Assembly (NCBI GenBank): GCA_023376005.1
Contig: CM042141.1
Location: forward strand, 99,037,597 to 99,101,596
Origin: Doryteuthis pealeii
Lineage: Eukaryota > Mollusca > Cephalopoda > Myopsida > Loliginidae
DNA: 64,000 nt
Direction of reading: 5' to 3'
Part shown: positions 20,880 to 31,122 of the stretch, in pieces
How the letters are laid out: the number at the start of each line of letters is the position of its first letter
Position numbering within the stretch: the first letter of the stretch is position 1
Made by a program: the position numbers and the translations under genes
Notes under the pieces: model-generated
The model's database searches: none
What the model was told of the DNA's origin: nothing
The model's input: only the letters and a program-made list of their open reading frames with translations

Positions 20880-22010
20880 TCCCCTTATATTATAGATTAA
20901 ACTTGTTAAAAAAAATCACCATTGGTTTCAACTACATTCAGATGACTTCAGAATCTCCTGCAAGCCTTTCTAGCGGTTTCCTTGTTTAAATTGGTAAATG
21001 CTGGCATTATCCTTGCCTTCATTTCATTTTTGTTGTTGCACAAAGTTTTGTTGGTCTGCCACTCAACTACGCCCCACACATAATAATCAAGGGAATTACA
21101 ATCTGGGGAGTTAGGTGGCCAAATTTTAGGGGTGATGTAGTCACAGAAATTTTCTCACAGCCAACACTACATTCTCTATTTGTGTGGCATGGCGCAGAGT
21201 TCTGTTTGACGAATGTAGGGTATTTCAGCAGCCATCCTCTTGATTCAGGGCACCACTACCTCCTCCCAGCACTTGATGTAGGCTTCAGTGTTGAGTCTGA
21301 GGTCATATGATAAATGAATAGAGGTATAGTGTCACCATTGCTAGGGACCACCCCAAACACCACTAGGTGTTTGCTTTTCATCACTATCAGTAGATCTTGT
21401 AGAGCAAGCCAACGGATGTTCTGTAAGTTCATCATCTGATCCTGGCTGAAATTTTTCTCATCTGAGGAAAAGGCATGTTTGGTTGAAGGGTATACTTGAG
21501 TTTTCTCAAAAACTTTTTACAGTGCAGTCTTTCCTATTGTCCTTTATAGTCTGTAATAGAAATCCCTTATGTTGTATGAGAAACGGTGAATGTCTTCATG
21601 CACTACCCTATCTGATAAGAAACTTGGACACCTCTATGTCCCTGGCTATGGACCTTATTGAATTGCCGGGATCGTTGTCAATCATAACCTGGATCTCAGC
21701 AGCAAATTTGGGGCTTATTTTCTTATCGAAGCAATCAATGAGATTTCTAAGTTTTCATGAATTCCTAATCACCATTAAACTCCTAATCCTTTTCAAATCC
21801 TCTACACTGTTCTCAAATTGACATCCAAATACTCTGAAATCTTCTTATTGGAGCTTCCAGCATGAATGCCAAAAAGTACAACATGCTGTTTCTAAATTTC
21901 CCAAGGAGTGAATTGTGTTATGGTGCTGCTTTCCTTATAGACAGTGCTCAACTAACTCTAGTTTTTACTGCACAGTAGACAAAACTTGAAACAACAAGCA
22001 TGCTCAAAAT
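20880..22010 (-). pseudogene. mariner-family transposase pseudogene
   Basis: Read on the minus strand, the pieces follow the family order. The HTH region has AAEIQVMIDNDPGNSIRSIA (about 21,700-21,640). Next come SDEKNFSQDQ (about 21,466-21,430, first catalytic Asp region), VVFGVV...GDTIPLFI (about 21,370-21,300), QNSAPCHT (21,204-21,181) and a degraded PNSPD...YYVWG-like stretch (about 21,110-21,060). An NGDFF tail lies near 20,915. In active relatives the second catalytic Asp lies in Q-D-S/N-A-P. Here it is Asn, and several stops and frameshifts interrupt the frame. The element is dead. I could not find convincing terminal inverted repeats. Confidence 0.8.
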
Positions 22011-22129
22011 TAATAATTTGAAATGGCAACTCTGTCTGTCTGTCTGTCTGTGTGTGAGAGTGATAATAATTGGCTATAATCATATATATAAAAAGTGCTC
22101 AATATCAGTGATAGAGCATATATGTTAAA

Positions 22130-22165
22130 ATAGTGTAGCTTTTCACCTATGCAATCATCAGACTA
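22130..22165 (-). ncRNA. decayed hammerhead-like motif
   Basis: On the minus strand ATAGT-CTGATGA and GAAA are intact, and ACTAT can re-form stem I. Stem II is poor and the base at the position that should be U before cleavage is A. Probably an inactive relative of the motifs at 10.4-10.6 kb. Confidence 0.35.
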
Positions 22166-22335
22166 TGTAAATATATATATATGTATATAGACACTGTCTA
22201 TGAAGTCCGTGTGCACTTTAAACAATTTATAACACTAAAAATCCATACTGACTTTGTGGACACTATGTATGTATGTAAATGAAAATTACAAAAGTTTTTG
22301 AACATTTGTTGACAACTGAATAATCTACAAATATT

Positions 22336-22366
<31 letters not shown>

Positions 22367-22439
22367 GAAACCTCTTTTTAATTGTTCAATTAATTTGTAT
22401 TTGTTTTTTGTTTTTTTTCTTCTCTCTCTTTGCGTCCAG

Positions 22440-22515
22440 GATGCTCCAGTTACTGAAACTGTGCCACAAACACAAGATGTAGATACGTCAAACAAAAAGA
22501 CAGATGAACAAGCTG
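22440..22515 (+). CDS. TMEM263-like gene, exon 2
   Basis: It begins after a strong acceptor (pyrimidine tract, then TTTGCGTCCAG) and reads DAPVTETVPQTQDVDTSNKK followed by TDEQA, a polar, acidic, low-complexity segment typical of a disordered N-terminus. GTCAGT at 22,516 is used as the donor because ending there (phase 1) joins exon 3 as Gly-Asp in an open frame. The stronger-looking GTGAGC four bases on would put exon 3 into a frame with an early stop. No domain is recognised. Confidence 0.55.
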
Positions 22516-22866
22516 GTCAGTGAGCATTTTGACCTTATTTTTCTTCTTTACTTTTAAAGTATCTGATTCATAATTTAGTCATCAGAACAATTGGAGATTT
22601 AAAAAAAAAACTGAAAATGAAAATAAAATGAGAATATATATATAGACTATAGGGGTTTATATAAAAATGGATTTTTAAAAAAATAGTGATGAAATTGTAA
22701 AAATAAAAAATAATCTTTCAAAAATTTATTTTCAACATTTTAAGTATTTTTTTTAAACATTTCTAAATTTAAGAGTATATTTTAGTAAAATAAATAGCTA
22801 AACTGTTTAAATTGATTTTTCTATATATATTTTTTTTTTTTAATTTTGATTTTCGACTTGAGCTCT

Positions 22867-22904
<38 letters not shown>

Positions 22905-23169
22905 TAAAAATTTTTATTTTGAATAATTTGTCAACATTGTAGTTTTATAGTTGACTCTGTCAAAACTACAGAGGTATTACTTTGTCTCTCACCTGGATGT
23001 ATTTGGGATGATCAGACTAAAAAAAGGGAGGGGAGGAGCCTAATGCTCCCCCCTTTTTTTTCTATCACAAAAAGAAAGTCCCTTTACTGCATAAATTTTT
23101 ATGTCCTAATTAATTGAAATTCAATTATTTTTTCATTTTTTTTTTAAGCCTTTTTGTTTATATATTTAC

Positions 23170-23405
23170 CAACCCCTTCACACAAGACCAGTTTGAATTC
23201 AGTTTTCCTTCTCTTAGACTGGTTGTCTAACCAAGGTTTTAAAAAAACCCAGTCTGCCCTACTATTTACTCATAAAATAGTTTGATGCATACTTTTCGCA
23301 ATAGTATTAACATTATATGAAATGCAAACAGCCTCGTTCAGGATTTGAACTCTGGTTACGGAGTCTATTTCCTACGACTATAACCATTACACTACATGCC
23401 TTTTT
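23170..23405 (-). mobile_element. tRNA-derived SINE, family B
   Basis: On the minus strand, GTAGTGTAATGGTTATAGTC is a clear A-box/D-arm and CAGAGTTCAAATCC a clear B box. The body (CTTAGACTGG, CCCTACTATTTAC) matches 6.6, 25.1 and 27.1 kb. Confidence 0.75.
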
Positions 23406-23459
23406 GATCTTTTTCTAATTAATTTAATTTTAATTAATTTTAAAATTACTTTTGAACAT

Positions 23460-23720
23460 AAGGCATACCTGGCAGGAAAGGTAGTTTGTGTTTCACTTTG
23501 CGATAATTCTCTTGGGGGGAAAGGTATCTGTTATCCCTCAGCTATGCTTAAATAATAGGGCAGATTGGGTTGGTAAGTTAACTAGTCAAGGAGAAGGAAA
23601 ACTCTAAATTCAAACTAGCTTTACTCCACTTAAAAGAATTCAAATCTTAGATGAGGCAGTTTGCTTCGTACTAATGCTCTTGGGAAAGACATGAATCCAT
23701 CTGTTCCCCTCCAGTTATGC
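23460..23720 (+). mobile_element. family B SINE body, plus strand, headless
   Basis: GGTATCTGTTATCCCTCAGC, AATAATAGGGCAGATTGGG and AGTCAAGGAGAAGGAAAACT are the reverse of the family B body. Confidence 0.5.
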
Positions 23721-23727
23721 ATAAAAG

Positions 23728-24005
23728 GTTGGTTGGTTGGATTTTATGGTATGTCAAACCTTGTTGGGTTATTTTATGCCAAAGATGTTTTGTTTTATTC
23801 ATTGTTTAATGGGTATTCAAATTTTTATTTAAACTCAATTTTTTTTATTTTTTAAAACTCAATCTTTTTCTGTTTAACTCATAGATGAGACTCTAACAGG
23901 TACTACCACTCCGGATCAGAGTGGACCTAGGAGTAATGGTGATGAAGGGGGGGGGGTACTCCATTCTCCAGAAATGGAACCTCACCAATAGATGCAGTTA
24001 TAAAT
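23728..24005 (+). mobile_element. SINE, TTGG-headed family
   Basis: Head GGTTGGTTGGATTTTATGG, then AGATGAGACTCTAACAGGTA and the CACTCCGGATCAGAGTGG core. Ends in GAAATGGAACCTCACCAATA. A further family B body fragment follows to about 24,170. Confidence 0.7.
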
Positions 24006-24726
24006 TGTTGGGTACATTGAGTTCTTTATCCTTGGTAAGGTAACCAGTCTAGGAGAAGGAAAACTCTGAATTTAAACAGTTTGCTTAAAAATTTAAGTTT
24101 GCTTAAAAACTGACCTAGTGTCGCATCCCGGCGTATTTGAGGGGTTGGGTAAATACATACTTCAGAACATACCTTATTGACATTTATTTTTCATAAAAAA
24201 CATAAACAACCGTTTAAAAAAATTCTTTATGCCCAAAGATAAAATCTAAGATAAAAGAATTCTGTTATATAGTACCTAAATAATGATAGTGGAATTGTCT
24301 GTTTTTACTATGAACAATATCTGACAAAACCTCAGAGTGGAGAAATAAGATTTGTTAATTCAACTTAGTAATTGCTAGATAGTCAGTTCACCTTTTTTTT
24401 ATCTTTGTTTAGAAAACCTTTTTCCCTCTCCTTAATACGCATAGTTTCTTCCTCCTATTATTTCTCTGTTAACTCTGATAGTTGAGTTGCAACAAGTTCA
24501 AAACAGAATTTGTTTTAAAAAGGAATTTGAAGTCAAGACAACAATTCCCCGTCTTATGAATTCAAAGAATCTGTGAATATTAAAATTTTCAACAGCAAAG
24601 TGACCTCCATTAGTTTTTCAAAACTATGGATCTGGTCACAGGCCTCGACAAGGATAAAGGAAGACTAATAGTTGGCCATGTGGGCAAGTTCTTCCCTATC
24701 AACCGCACTGATGTTGTCCAAGAGCA

Positions 24727-24730
24727 ATAT

Positions 24731-24784
<54 letters not shown>
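24727..24784. repeat. (TA)n microsatellite
   Basis: About 56 bp with a single phase break near 24,740. Confidence 0.95.
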
Positions 24785-24789
<5 letters not shown>

Positions 24790-24999
24790 TAGTCTCAAGA
24801 GTGGAGTTGAAGACAATATCAGACTGCTTTTAAAGATCCAGCTTCTGGTTTTGCATATACTTTTCCTAGACTGGCTGCTCACCATGGCTAGTAACTATTT
24901 TACCTATAGCTGGTATGTTGGATTACAGATGATTCCATATTGATTCCACAATGGTGGAGGGAGGGGGGCGGATTACATTGTGGTATACGTATTTATCAA

Positions 25000-25255
25000 C
25001 CCCTCTGCACAAGTAGAATTTCTTAAGCGGATTTTAACAGGTTTGAATTCTGAGTTTTCCTTCTCCTAGACTGGTTACCTAACCAAGGTTAAAGAACCCA
25101 GTATACTCTACTATTTACCCACAGCTGGAGGGACAATATTTGGATTCATACCTTTCCCAAGGGTATTGGCGCTATGTGAAATGTAAATAACCTCCTCCAG
25201 AATTTGAACTTGTAGGTTTCCTATGACAGTAACCATTACACCACAAGCCTCCAAT
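25000..25255 (-). mobile_element. tRNA-derived SINE, family B
   Basis: Contains CCTTCTCCTAGACTGGTTAC, TACTCTACTATTTACCCAC, then CAGAATTTGAACTTG (B box reversed) and AGTAACCATTACACCACAAG (A box reversed). Confidence 0.75.
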
Positions 25256-25284
25256 TACATTGTTGTATTGTATTTACTAAGCTT

Positions 25285-25512
25285 TAGCTTAAATGTTGCA
25301 CAAACCAGAAATATGCCCAGTGAGAATCGAACTCACTAACGATGGTCTGCAAATCTAGCTTGCTAATATTACACCACATGAGGTGCCCTAATTTACTAAG
25401 CTTAGCTTAGATGTAGCACAAGGCAGATCATGGGCACCCAGTGAGAATCAAACTCACTAACGATGGTCTGCTAATCCTAGGTTGCTAAACATTACATCCA
25501 CATGAGGTCCCA
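25285..25512 (-). mobile_element. two tandem family C SINE fragments
   Basis: GAGAATCGAACTCACTAACG (reversed B box) and TGCTAATATTACACCACATG (reversed A box) occur at 25,322-25,382 and again, with slight changes, at 25,442-25,505. This is a local tandem duplication of one tRNA-like head. Confidence 0.75.
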
Positions 25513-26784
25513 TTATTGCATTGTCTTATAAGCTGTAAACAGAATTCTATATATAGACATTTACCAGCAGTGGTAAGCAGCAGCAGCAACTTCAGGTAAA
25601 AAGTAGCCAATGGGCGGGCAGGACAAAAGGCATTTAAGATTATGCACTGTGGGATATCATAATACTAGAATATTAATAACCAAATTAAAACTTCAAGCTG
25701 GGCATAGGACAGACACCCTTTTATAATGGTGGTCAGTAAATCATAGAGTGAGACAGATCCTCCTCCCCTCTCCCCCCCCCAAAAAAAAAGATAAATCTTT
25801 TATAGTTTAAAACTTACCCAGACCTTACTCTAAAAATTCCTGAAAGTTTAGTTGAAATTAGGTCCAAAATGGTGGAGCCTTAGTTCTATGGACAGAGAAC
25901 CAGACATTTGGGGAATTATAAGAGATGCAGTGATGCTGATAGCTTTTTAATTTTATGCGTTTCTGGTACACATGGATTTGATTTGAATGACCCCAGGAAA
26001 TTTGATGGGTTCCAACTAAAGTTCTTAATAAATTGAAGAGTTTTTATCTAGGAACAAAGCCATCTAACTCCTACATTGTACCCATCACATGTAAATATTT
26101 ATTGTTAGCTGGAAATGGTGGGGGAAGAAAAAAACAAAACATGGGACACCTGGATACAATTTGACTGTGTTCTTTTAGATTTTTATGCATCAGTGAATCA
26201 GGACATGTACCTATCAGCATCTGTGGAGATGTCAACTTTTTTTATGCTTTGTTCTATTACATTTTGGGATTTTACACAAGTGACAAGTTCTACTAGCATT
26301 CCTGAATATCATTTAACATTTACTGCACAGGAACCAACTTCAGTGCATGTGCACTGAGACACTAAATTGAGTTAACTTTTTTTGATACTGAGTACTTCCT
26401 GTAAGTCTTCACATTTCATTGTATGCACATTTTACTGGTTAAAATTCATCTTACTTACTGACTTTAAAAAAAAGGATTAAGTTCCATTTATAGTATATAC
26501 TTCTACTAATGAACGGCACCTAATTTTAGCTACAAAAAAGTTTTTATCATATGTTGTGTGTAATGACAAACAGTAAGCTTTGAAGTGTTTAAAAACATCT
26601 CCTGTAATGAATGACAAGCTGTGAGTTGAACATAAAACCTTGAACTCCTGGACTCTTCTGTTTTTTGCACCTGCCAACTCCTCTTTATGTAGTTAAGGGA
26701 CTAATGCCTACAATGAAATATAATATATTTTTTTAAATCTATAAGGAGTGTGCACTATATAACTTTACTGACTAAACTAAGGCT

Positions 26785-26803
26785 ATATATATATATTATA
26801 TAA

Positions 26804-26840
<37 letters not shown>
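26785..26840. repeat. (TA)n microsatellite
   Basis: Interrupted AT run of about 55 bp. Confidence 0.95.
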
Positions 26841-26847
<7 letters not shown>

Positions 26848-26869
26848 TACAAATATTACAGATAATAGA

Positions 26870-27200
26870 TGGATACATACCTTTCCCAAGGGTATTAGCA
26901 CTGTGAAATGCAAACAGCCCTATCCAGGACATGAAACTCGTGTCTCCGAGACTATTTCCTATGACAATAACCATTAACAGTACACCTTATATATATTACC
27001 AAACCTTCTGTACGAGAACAATGCGACACAAGGCCAATTTCTTAAGCAGTTTAACATGTTTTAATTTAGTTTTCCTTCTCCTAGACTGGTTACCTATCCA
27101 TAGTTAAAGAGCCCAATTTGCCCTATTATTTACCCATAGCTGAGGGAGAGTAGTTGGATGATTACCTTCTTAAGAGTATTAGCGCTACAATTACACCAAT
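26870..27200 (-). mobile_element. tRNA-derived SINE, family B, plus second body
   Basis: CCCAAGGGTATTAGCACTGT, CCAGGACATGAAACTCG and ACAATAACCATTAACAGTAC form a degraded tRNA-like head on the minus strand. A second body (CTCCTAGACTGGTTACC, CCTATTATTTACCC) follows. Confidence 0.6.
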
Positions 27201-27420
27201 ATAAGTATAAATTGGATCTGTATAGTTTTCCAACTTCAGTGACCCCTTAATTGACTCCGGCTCAAATTCCACAGCCCTGACAAAATGACCCCTTGTTTTT
27301 GGTTTTGAGTGAAAAATTTGTTTTAAAAAGGTCATTCATTACACGTAAGTATATACATTAAATATTCTGATATTCTAATAAGAGCAATAATTTTCTTATA
27401 TATTTCACTTTTCTTTTCAG

Positions 27421-27600
27421 ATGTGGTAAACAACCTGGTTGATCTGGCGTATGTCTAGCGGCTTGTATAACACAGCAACCGGGGCTGTTGGGCTCGGTGT
27501 GGGTGGTGTGAAATGGGTTGTGGGTGTGGGTTCTTCAGTTGTTGGTCACGTGCCAATTCCTGGCAAATCGAGATGGAAAGCAAAAGACAAAAGTGAGTAA
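27421..27600 (+). CDS. TMEM263-like gene, exon 3 (C-terminus, frameshifted)
   Basis: After TTTTCAG, phase 1 reads DVVNNLVDLAYV and then stops at TAG 27,456. The next frame continues SGLYNTATGAVGLGV, GGVKWVVGVGSSVVGH and VPIPGKSRWKAKDKSE, stopping at TAA 27,598. Small-residue glycine-zipper repeats ending in a V-P-x-x-GK...KDKS tail are the hallmark of the TMEM263 family, small membrane proteins of poorly defined role. Two stretches, LYNTATGAVGLGVGGVKWVV and the following GVGSSVVG, could be membrane-associated. One extra base around 27,453-27,457 explains the frame change: a sequencing indel is most likely, a broken gene possible. GTGAGT at 27,593 could also act as a donor, but the family-like C-terminus favours the stop. 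Confidence 0.55.
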
Positions 27601-27609
27601 TGAAAACAA

Positions 27610-27786
27610 ACAAAAAAAAAAAAACAAAACAAAAAAGGTTTACTTATGATTTCTGGAAGACCAACGTGAAATGTACAACTGCTTGAAAAAACAACTTTAT
27701 TGATCCTTCAGTGTATCTGAATTTTTTTTTTTTTTTTAATGGACCAACATTTATAAACTTGAACTGAAAGGATCATTTAAAAAAAA

Positions 27787-27817
<31 letters not shown>

Positions 27818-27891
27818 TTTTTTTTTTTTTTCTTTTTATGGTTGGTCTCATGGCAAATGAGTGGGGAGGGGAGGGGGAGAACTTTCTATAT
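27610..27891. other. A- and T-rich tracts, probable 3' flank
   Basis: Poly-A at 27,610-27,637, poly-T at 27,723-27,737 and 27,790-27,830, then a G-rich patch leading to the n at 27,892. No polyadenylation signal is convincing. Confidence 0.4.
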
Positions 27892-27892
27892 N
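27892..27892. other. ambiguous base n at assembly boundary
   Basis: A single n separates the TMEM263-like gene flank from retrotransposon-derived sequence. The only other n (57,318) also sits at a discontinuity, so both look like assembly joins. Confidence 0.7.
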
Positions 27893-28140
27893 AAGTCTTG
27901 GCCCTGGACTTTCTTGCCTTGTAATTTAGCCAGTATGGAAGCAGTTTAAAGTCTTGGCCCTGGACTTTCTGTCAGATGCAGTTTTTAGGTCTTACCCAGG
28001 ACCCAGGTCTCATTCGTTAAACGATTTCTCCCTCTCTGAGAGAGAAAATCGATCCTGAGGTTGGTTCAAAGGGTCATTTAGCTTGGGTGTCTTGTTTTCA
28101 GATGCAGTTTAGGTCTTACCCAGGACCCTTTGCATTAATA
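27893..28140 (-). repeat. rearranged 3' end of left-arm BEL/Pao element
   Basis: AAGTCTTGGCCCTGGACTTT occurs at 27,893 and again at about 27,950. TAGGTCTTACCCAGGACCC occurs at about 27,987 and 28,109. TTTCTCCCTCTCTGAGAGAG at 28,023 is a relative of the 28,548 region. These duplicated pieces follow the end of the pol frame. No second LTR was recognised before the n. Confidence 0.55.
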
Positions 28141-28159
28141 ATATACAAATTCCTTGTTG

Positions 28160-28530
28160 AGCTTCTTCTTGCTTTTTCTTTTGGTTCTCGATAGCAATTG
28201 TTGAACTTTGCATTTTGTGATTTGGAGGCACTCTGCGTAATGGGCCTCTTTTTAACATTATGAGTCAATGAGAGTTCCATCGGAAATAGATGTTGTATGT
28301 TGTGTCCTCATAAGAGGCATCTCCTCTAGCTATGCGTATGGAGCGCACATTTCCATCATTTCCTAAAAAGAGCTCTGTTCCCTGCCTAGTTTCCAGAATG
28401 GCCTGGATTTTGCAGGATTTTTTACTAACACCACATCATCCACTTGGATTTTGTTGTCAAACTCCATGTCATGCAGAATCTCTACAGCTCTTCTCTAGAC
28501 TCAAAGAGTATTCCCTCATTCCACAGGTCT
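28160..28530 (-). pseudogene. BEL/Pao pol 3' end (DUF5641-like), left arm
   Basis: On the minus strand, about 28,480-28,370 reads DDVVLVKNPAKSRPFWKLGR, the signature of the small domain that follows the integrase core in BEL/Pao polyproteins. It is preceded by a W-rich stretch (FKDLW-type) at the palindrome arm end. A degraded P-x-E-L segment follows near 28,275. Stops and shifts interrupt the frame. The right arm lacks this part because it ends at 59,176. Confidence 0.65.
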
Positions 28531-28799
28531 TTGAATCTGTTTAACAATTTCTCCCTTTCTGAGAGAGAATCTAATAGTTGAATCCTGGAAGTGGGTTCAA
28601 TATCGGGGGATCTCCACAATCAGTTTTCACTGCAATTTCTCCATTGACATTTGGGTGTAGAAAGGCGTTGGGTGTCAATGTAATAACTCGGTATCAGACA
28701 TGCTCTGGTACGTCAATGGTCTGGAGTTAATAGCTCTTTGTATGTCAGAAATCAGTGTCAGGAAGTTGGAAGTAGTCTGATTTAGCCCTGCCCAAGGCC

Positions 28800-29500
28800 T
28801 TCAAAAAGACATAATTTTGTTGTTTTTATCATTCTTCCATACATATACCCCATCCACGGGGAATATAGAGGAATCTTTACATGTTTAATAGTATGGTTCA
28901 TGAAGGTTTCGTTGAACTCATTACTATCCAGATGGCTTCAATCACATCCTTCCCAAAGCCTTGTCGAAAGACCTTGCATTGTCGCTGTAGATATTTTTTG
29001 GTACTCCATACCTGTTGCAGAATCTAACCAAGGCCTGTACAAAGGCTCCAGTACCCATGTCCTGAACAAATTTCCACGTGTATGCTCCTTATGGCGAGGC
29101 ACGTGAATATCAAGAGATACATCTTCTCTGTTTCCCATTTTGGTGCACCCAAAGATGCCGTGTAGTCAATTCCCGTGTTTTCATATGGGTTGACTAAGTC
29201 ACTCTGTGTTGGGCAAATTAGGTCAGTTTGGGGTACTTGAACGCCAAGAGTATTGTATCTCCTACAAATGGGCATTTGCTTAGCACCCCTTTCACTGCCT
29301 GTCTGCTGAGGGATCCAGAACCCCGCCATCCTGATTTTGGTTATGGTGGTACCAATCCCAGATGCCTGGATTGCAGGTGAAATTCGCTGATCACTAGGCT
29401 CCGTATAAGGGTTGTGTTTTGCTAGCAGAATTGGGTATAGGACTTCGTATTCCATATCTGTCAGAGTTTGCGATTCTTCCGTCCACCCTTAAAATACCCT
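28800..29500 (-). pseudogene. BEL/Pao integrase, left arm
   Basis: Family facts: BEL/Pao integrase has an N-terminal HHCC zinc site and a DDE catalytic core that inserts cDNA. Visible on the minus strand: CRRYN near 29,255 (part of the zinc site), GIDYT at 29,173-29,160 (first catalytic Asp), YLLIFTCLAIRSIHVE at about 29,120-29,075, and YSDN at about 28,988-28,978 (second Asp kept here). The region of the third residue, Glu (W-E-R), near 28,835 is shifted by a one-base loss. Several other frame changes break the ORF. No intact protein can be made from this copy as assembled. Confidence 0.8.
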
Positions 29501-30370
29501 TTGATCCTTGAAGATGTTGAGGTTCTTCACTAGAGGAGGAATATTGCCTCCCATTGATCCATCCAAAAAGGACAATTCCTCGCGAAACATTTCCTTTTGC
29601 ATTGTTTGTATCAGGTACAATTTTGCTTGGAGCAAGTTGATCCATTGCGTCTTTCTCCTGCAGTTGTGGATGAATTTAAATACCAAAGATGTGACTTTGA
29701 TTATTTTTTCAAACTAGAGAATTTAGTGTAACGGGATCAAAGGCTCTCTGGTACATCCTCGCTGTTGTAAAAAATCCTATAGGAAACAATATCCTTTGAA
29801 TTCAGCAGAGAGGCATTCAAGCCTTCCCTGAGGCCATTCACTTTCATTCTTTGTTATCCAGTGTGGTCCGTGTGACCGAATTCAAATAAATTTTCAATTT
29901 AGCAAGGGTTATCCCCTTGACAGAAGGTCAGCAGGGTTGTCTGATGTATGTACATATTTATATTAATTTTTATTTCAGTGTCTGATTCTATTTGATTTTT
30001 TTATACTGTTGATGTCCTTTGCTCTGTTTCCTGCGAATATATTTTTATTTTTATATTGTCTTTTAACAACCAGGACAACACTACTGAGCTCTACAAAATA
30101 TATATATATCTTTATTGTGGTGTCAGAATAGCTTTTTATGATGGTCAGTAGTGCTTTGAAAGCAGAATAAACTGCTAGAAGTTCTAATGTAGGCAGTGAT
30201 TTGGATTTTATGGGTGCTACCTTTGATTTAGCAAAGATAATTTGTGATGGTCGTTCTGCACTCCATATACCACAAATCGTAAGCCTGAGGGGAAGCATCG
30301 CAAAACATATAATTTAGCAGGTTGCCCTCTGCTGAAGCATTTTCGTATGAAGTTAAATTCATTCAATTTT
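29501..30370 (-). pseudogene. BEL/Pao RNase H region, left arm
   Basis: On the minus strand, about 30,360-30,170 reads FCDASPQAYG and FAKSKVAPIK followed by TLELLAVYSA. This is the RNase H-like block that follows RT in BEL/Pao elements, with the Asp of CDAS and the Glu of LELLA as expected metal ligands. Unlike the right arm, RT and RNase H are directly adjacent here (GAGTTGTCCAAAATTGAAT at about 30,380), showing that the right-arm insert is foreign. Confidence 0.75.
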
Positions 30371-30377
30371 GGACAAC

Positions 30378-31120
30378 TCACTGGCTAAGGAAGCCCATTT
30401 GGGATTGTATTTCTTGGGGGTCACAGTATCCCATTCTATTTTGAGTTTCCAATAATGTCCTAAGGATTAATTTTGATTTGATAGTGGACAGGGGCATAAG
30501 GGATAAGGGATCAAAGACTTTGGCACTCTGTGCCAGTATATTCCTCTTCGTTTTGGCTTGTATGTCTATAGAGCAGGATGCTGTGCTTAATACATCCTTG
30601 TTAGGGTTGTAATTTGTATCTAGCACTCTTTCATTGTTCTGCCTTATGCTGTACTAGGGAGTTGTCTTTTCCCATCAATGTTTTTAATTCCTCAGAATTG
30701 GATTGCAGGACCTTAGAAGGAAGTTTCCTTCCTGTAATCTTGCTAACTGCGCTTTTGTAAATGTGCTTAGTTTATTACTGTCATCGTCTGTGACAATTAA
30801 ATTGTCAACATAAAAGTTATTCTTTATCATTCCTCGTACATTCATCATCGCCGTATCGTTGATGTGGTGTTGCAGAATGAAGTTGAGAATGAACGGGCAA
30901 GCATTGAACCCGAATAACAGCGTCTTATAGCGGTAGCAGATGAGTTCATTTCCTTTCTTTATGAAAAAACAAAAATCTGTTTTGGTCCTCTCTTTTTTTT
31001 AATTTAATCATGAGAATGCCTTTTTTATGTCCCCACACACTCACAAATCTATTGGTTCTAAATCTCAACAGAACCTCGATTAGGTTCCTGATGAGATTTA
31101 TTCCCGGAATAAGCTGCTTC
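30378..31120 (-). pseudogene. BEL/Pao reverse transcriptase, left arm
   Basis: Minus-strand blocks are: RT fingers (about 31,020-30,960), FGFNACPF (about 30,930-30,895), the active-site YVDN box near 30,815, and the connection segment TKRNILAQSAKVFDPLSL (about 30,565-30,505). The frame is broken in several places. YVDN replaces the usual YVDD, a known variant among BEL/Pao RTs. Homologous to 55,823-56,493 in the right arm. Confidence 0.8.
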
Positions 31121-31122
31121 AT

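Larger units (their letters stand above)
15084..22439 (+). other. intron 1 of TMEM263-like gene
   Basis: 7.4 kb with GTAAGT at its start and a strong pyrimidine tract plus CAG at its end. It holds a (AAT)n run at 15,422-15,448, a CT run at 17,255, a small hairpin at 17,812, SINEs at 18.6-19.5 kb, a 115-bp MITE at 20.09 kb, long TA runs at 20.33 kb and a decayed mariner at 20.9-22.0 kb. Between 15.5 and 17.2 kb I see only AT-rich sequence. Confidence 0.5.
22516..27420 (+). other. intron 2 of TMEM263-like gene
   Basis: 4.9 kb filled with SINE pieces (23.2-24.2, 25.0-25.5 and 26.9-27.2 kb), TA runs at 24.73 and 26.79 kb, and poly-T tracts at 22.83 and 22.87 kb. It ends in a pyrimidine tract and TTTTCAG. 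Nothing recognised in 25,660-26,780. Confidence 0.5.

Noticed and set aside
21483..21821. 112-codon plus-strand ORF
   Set aside because: Antisense shadow of the mariner transposase pseudogene.
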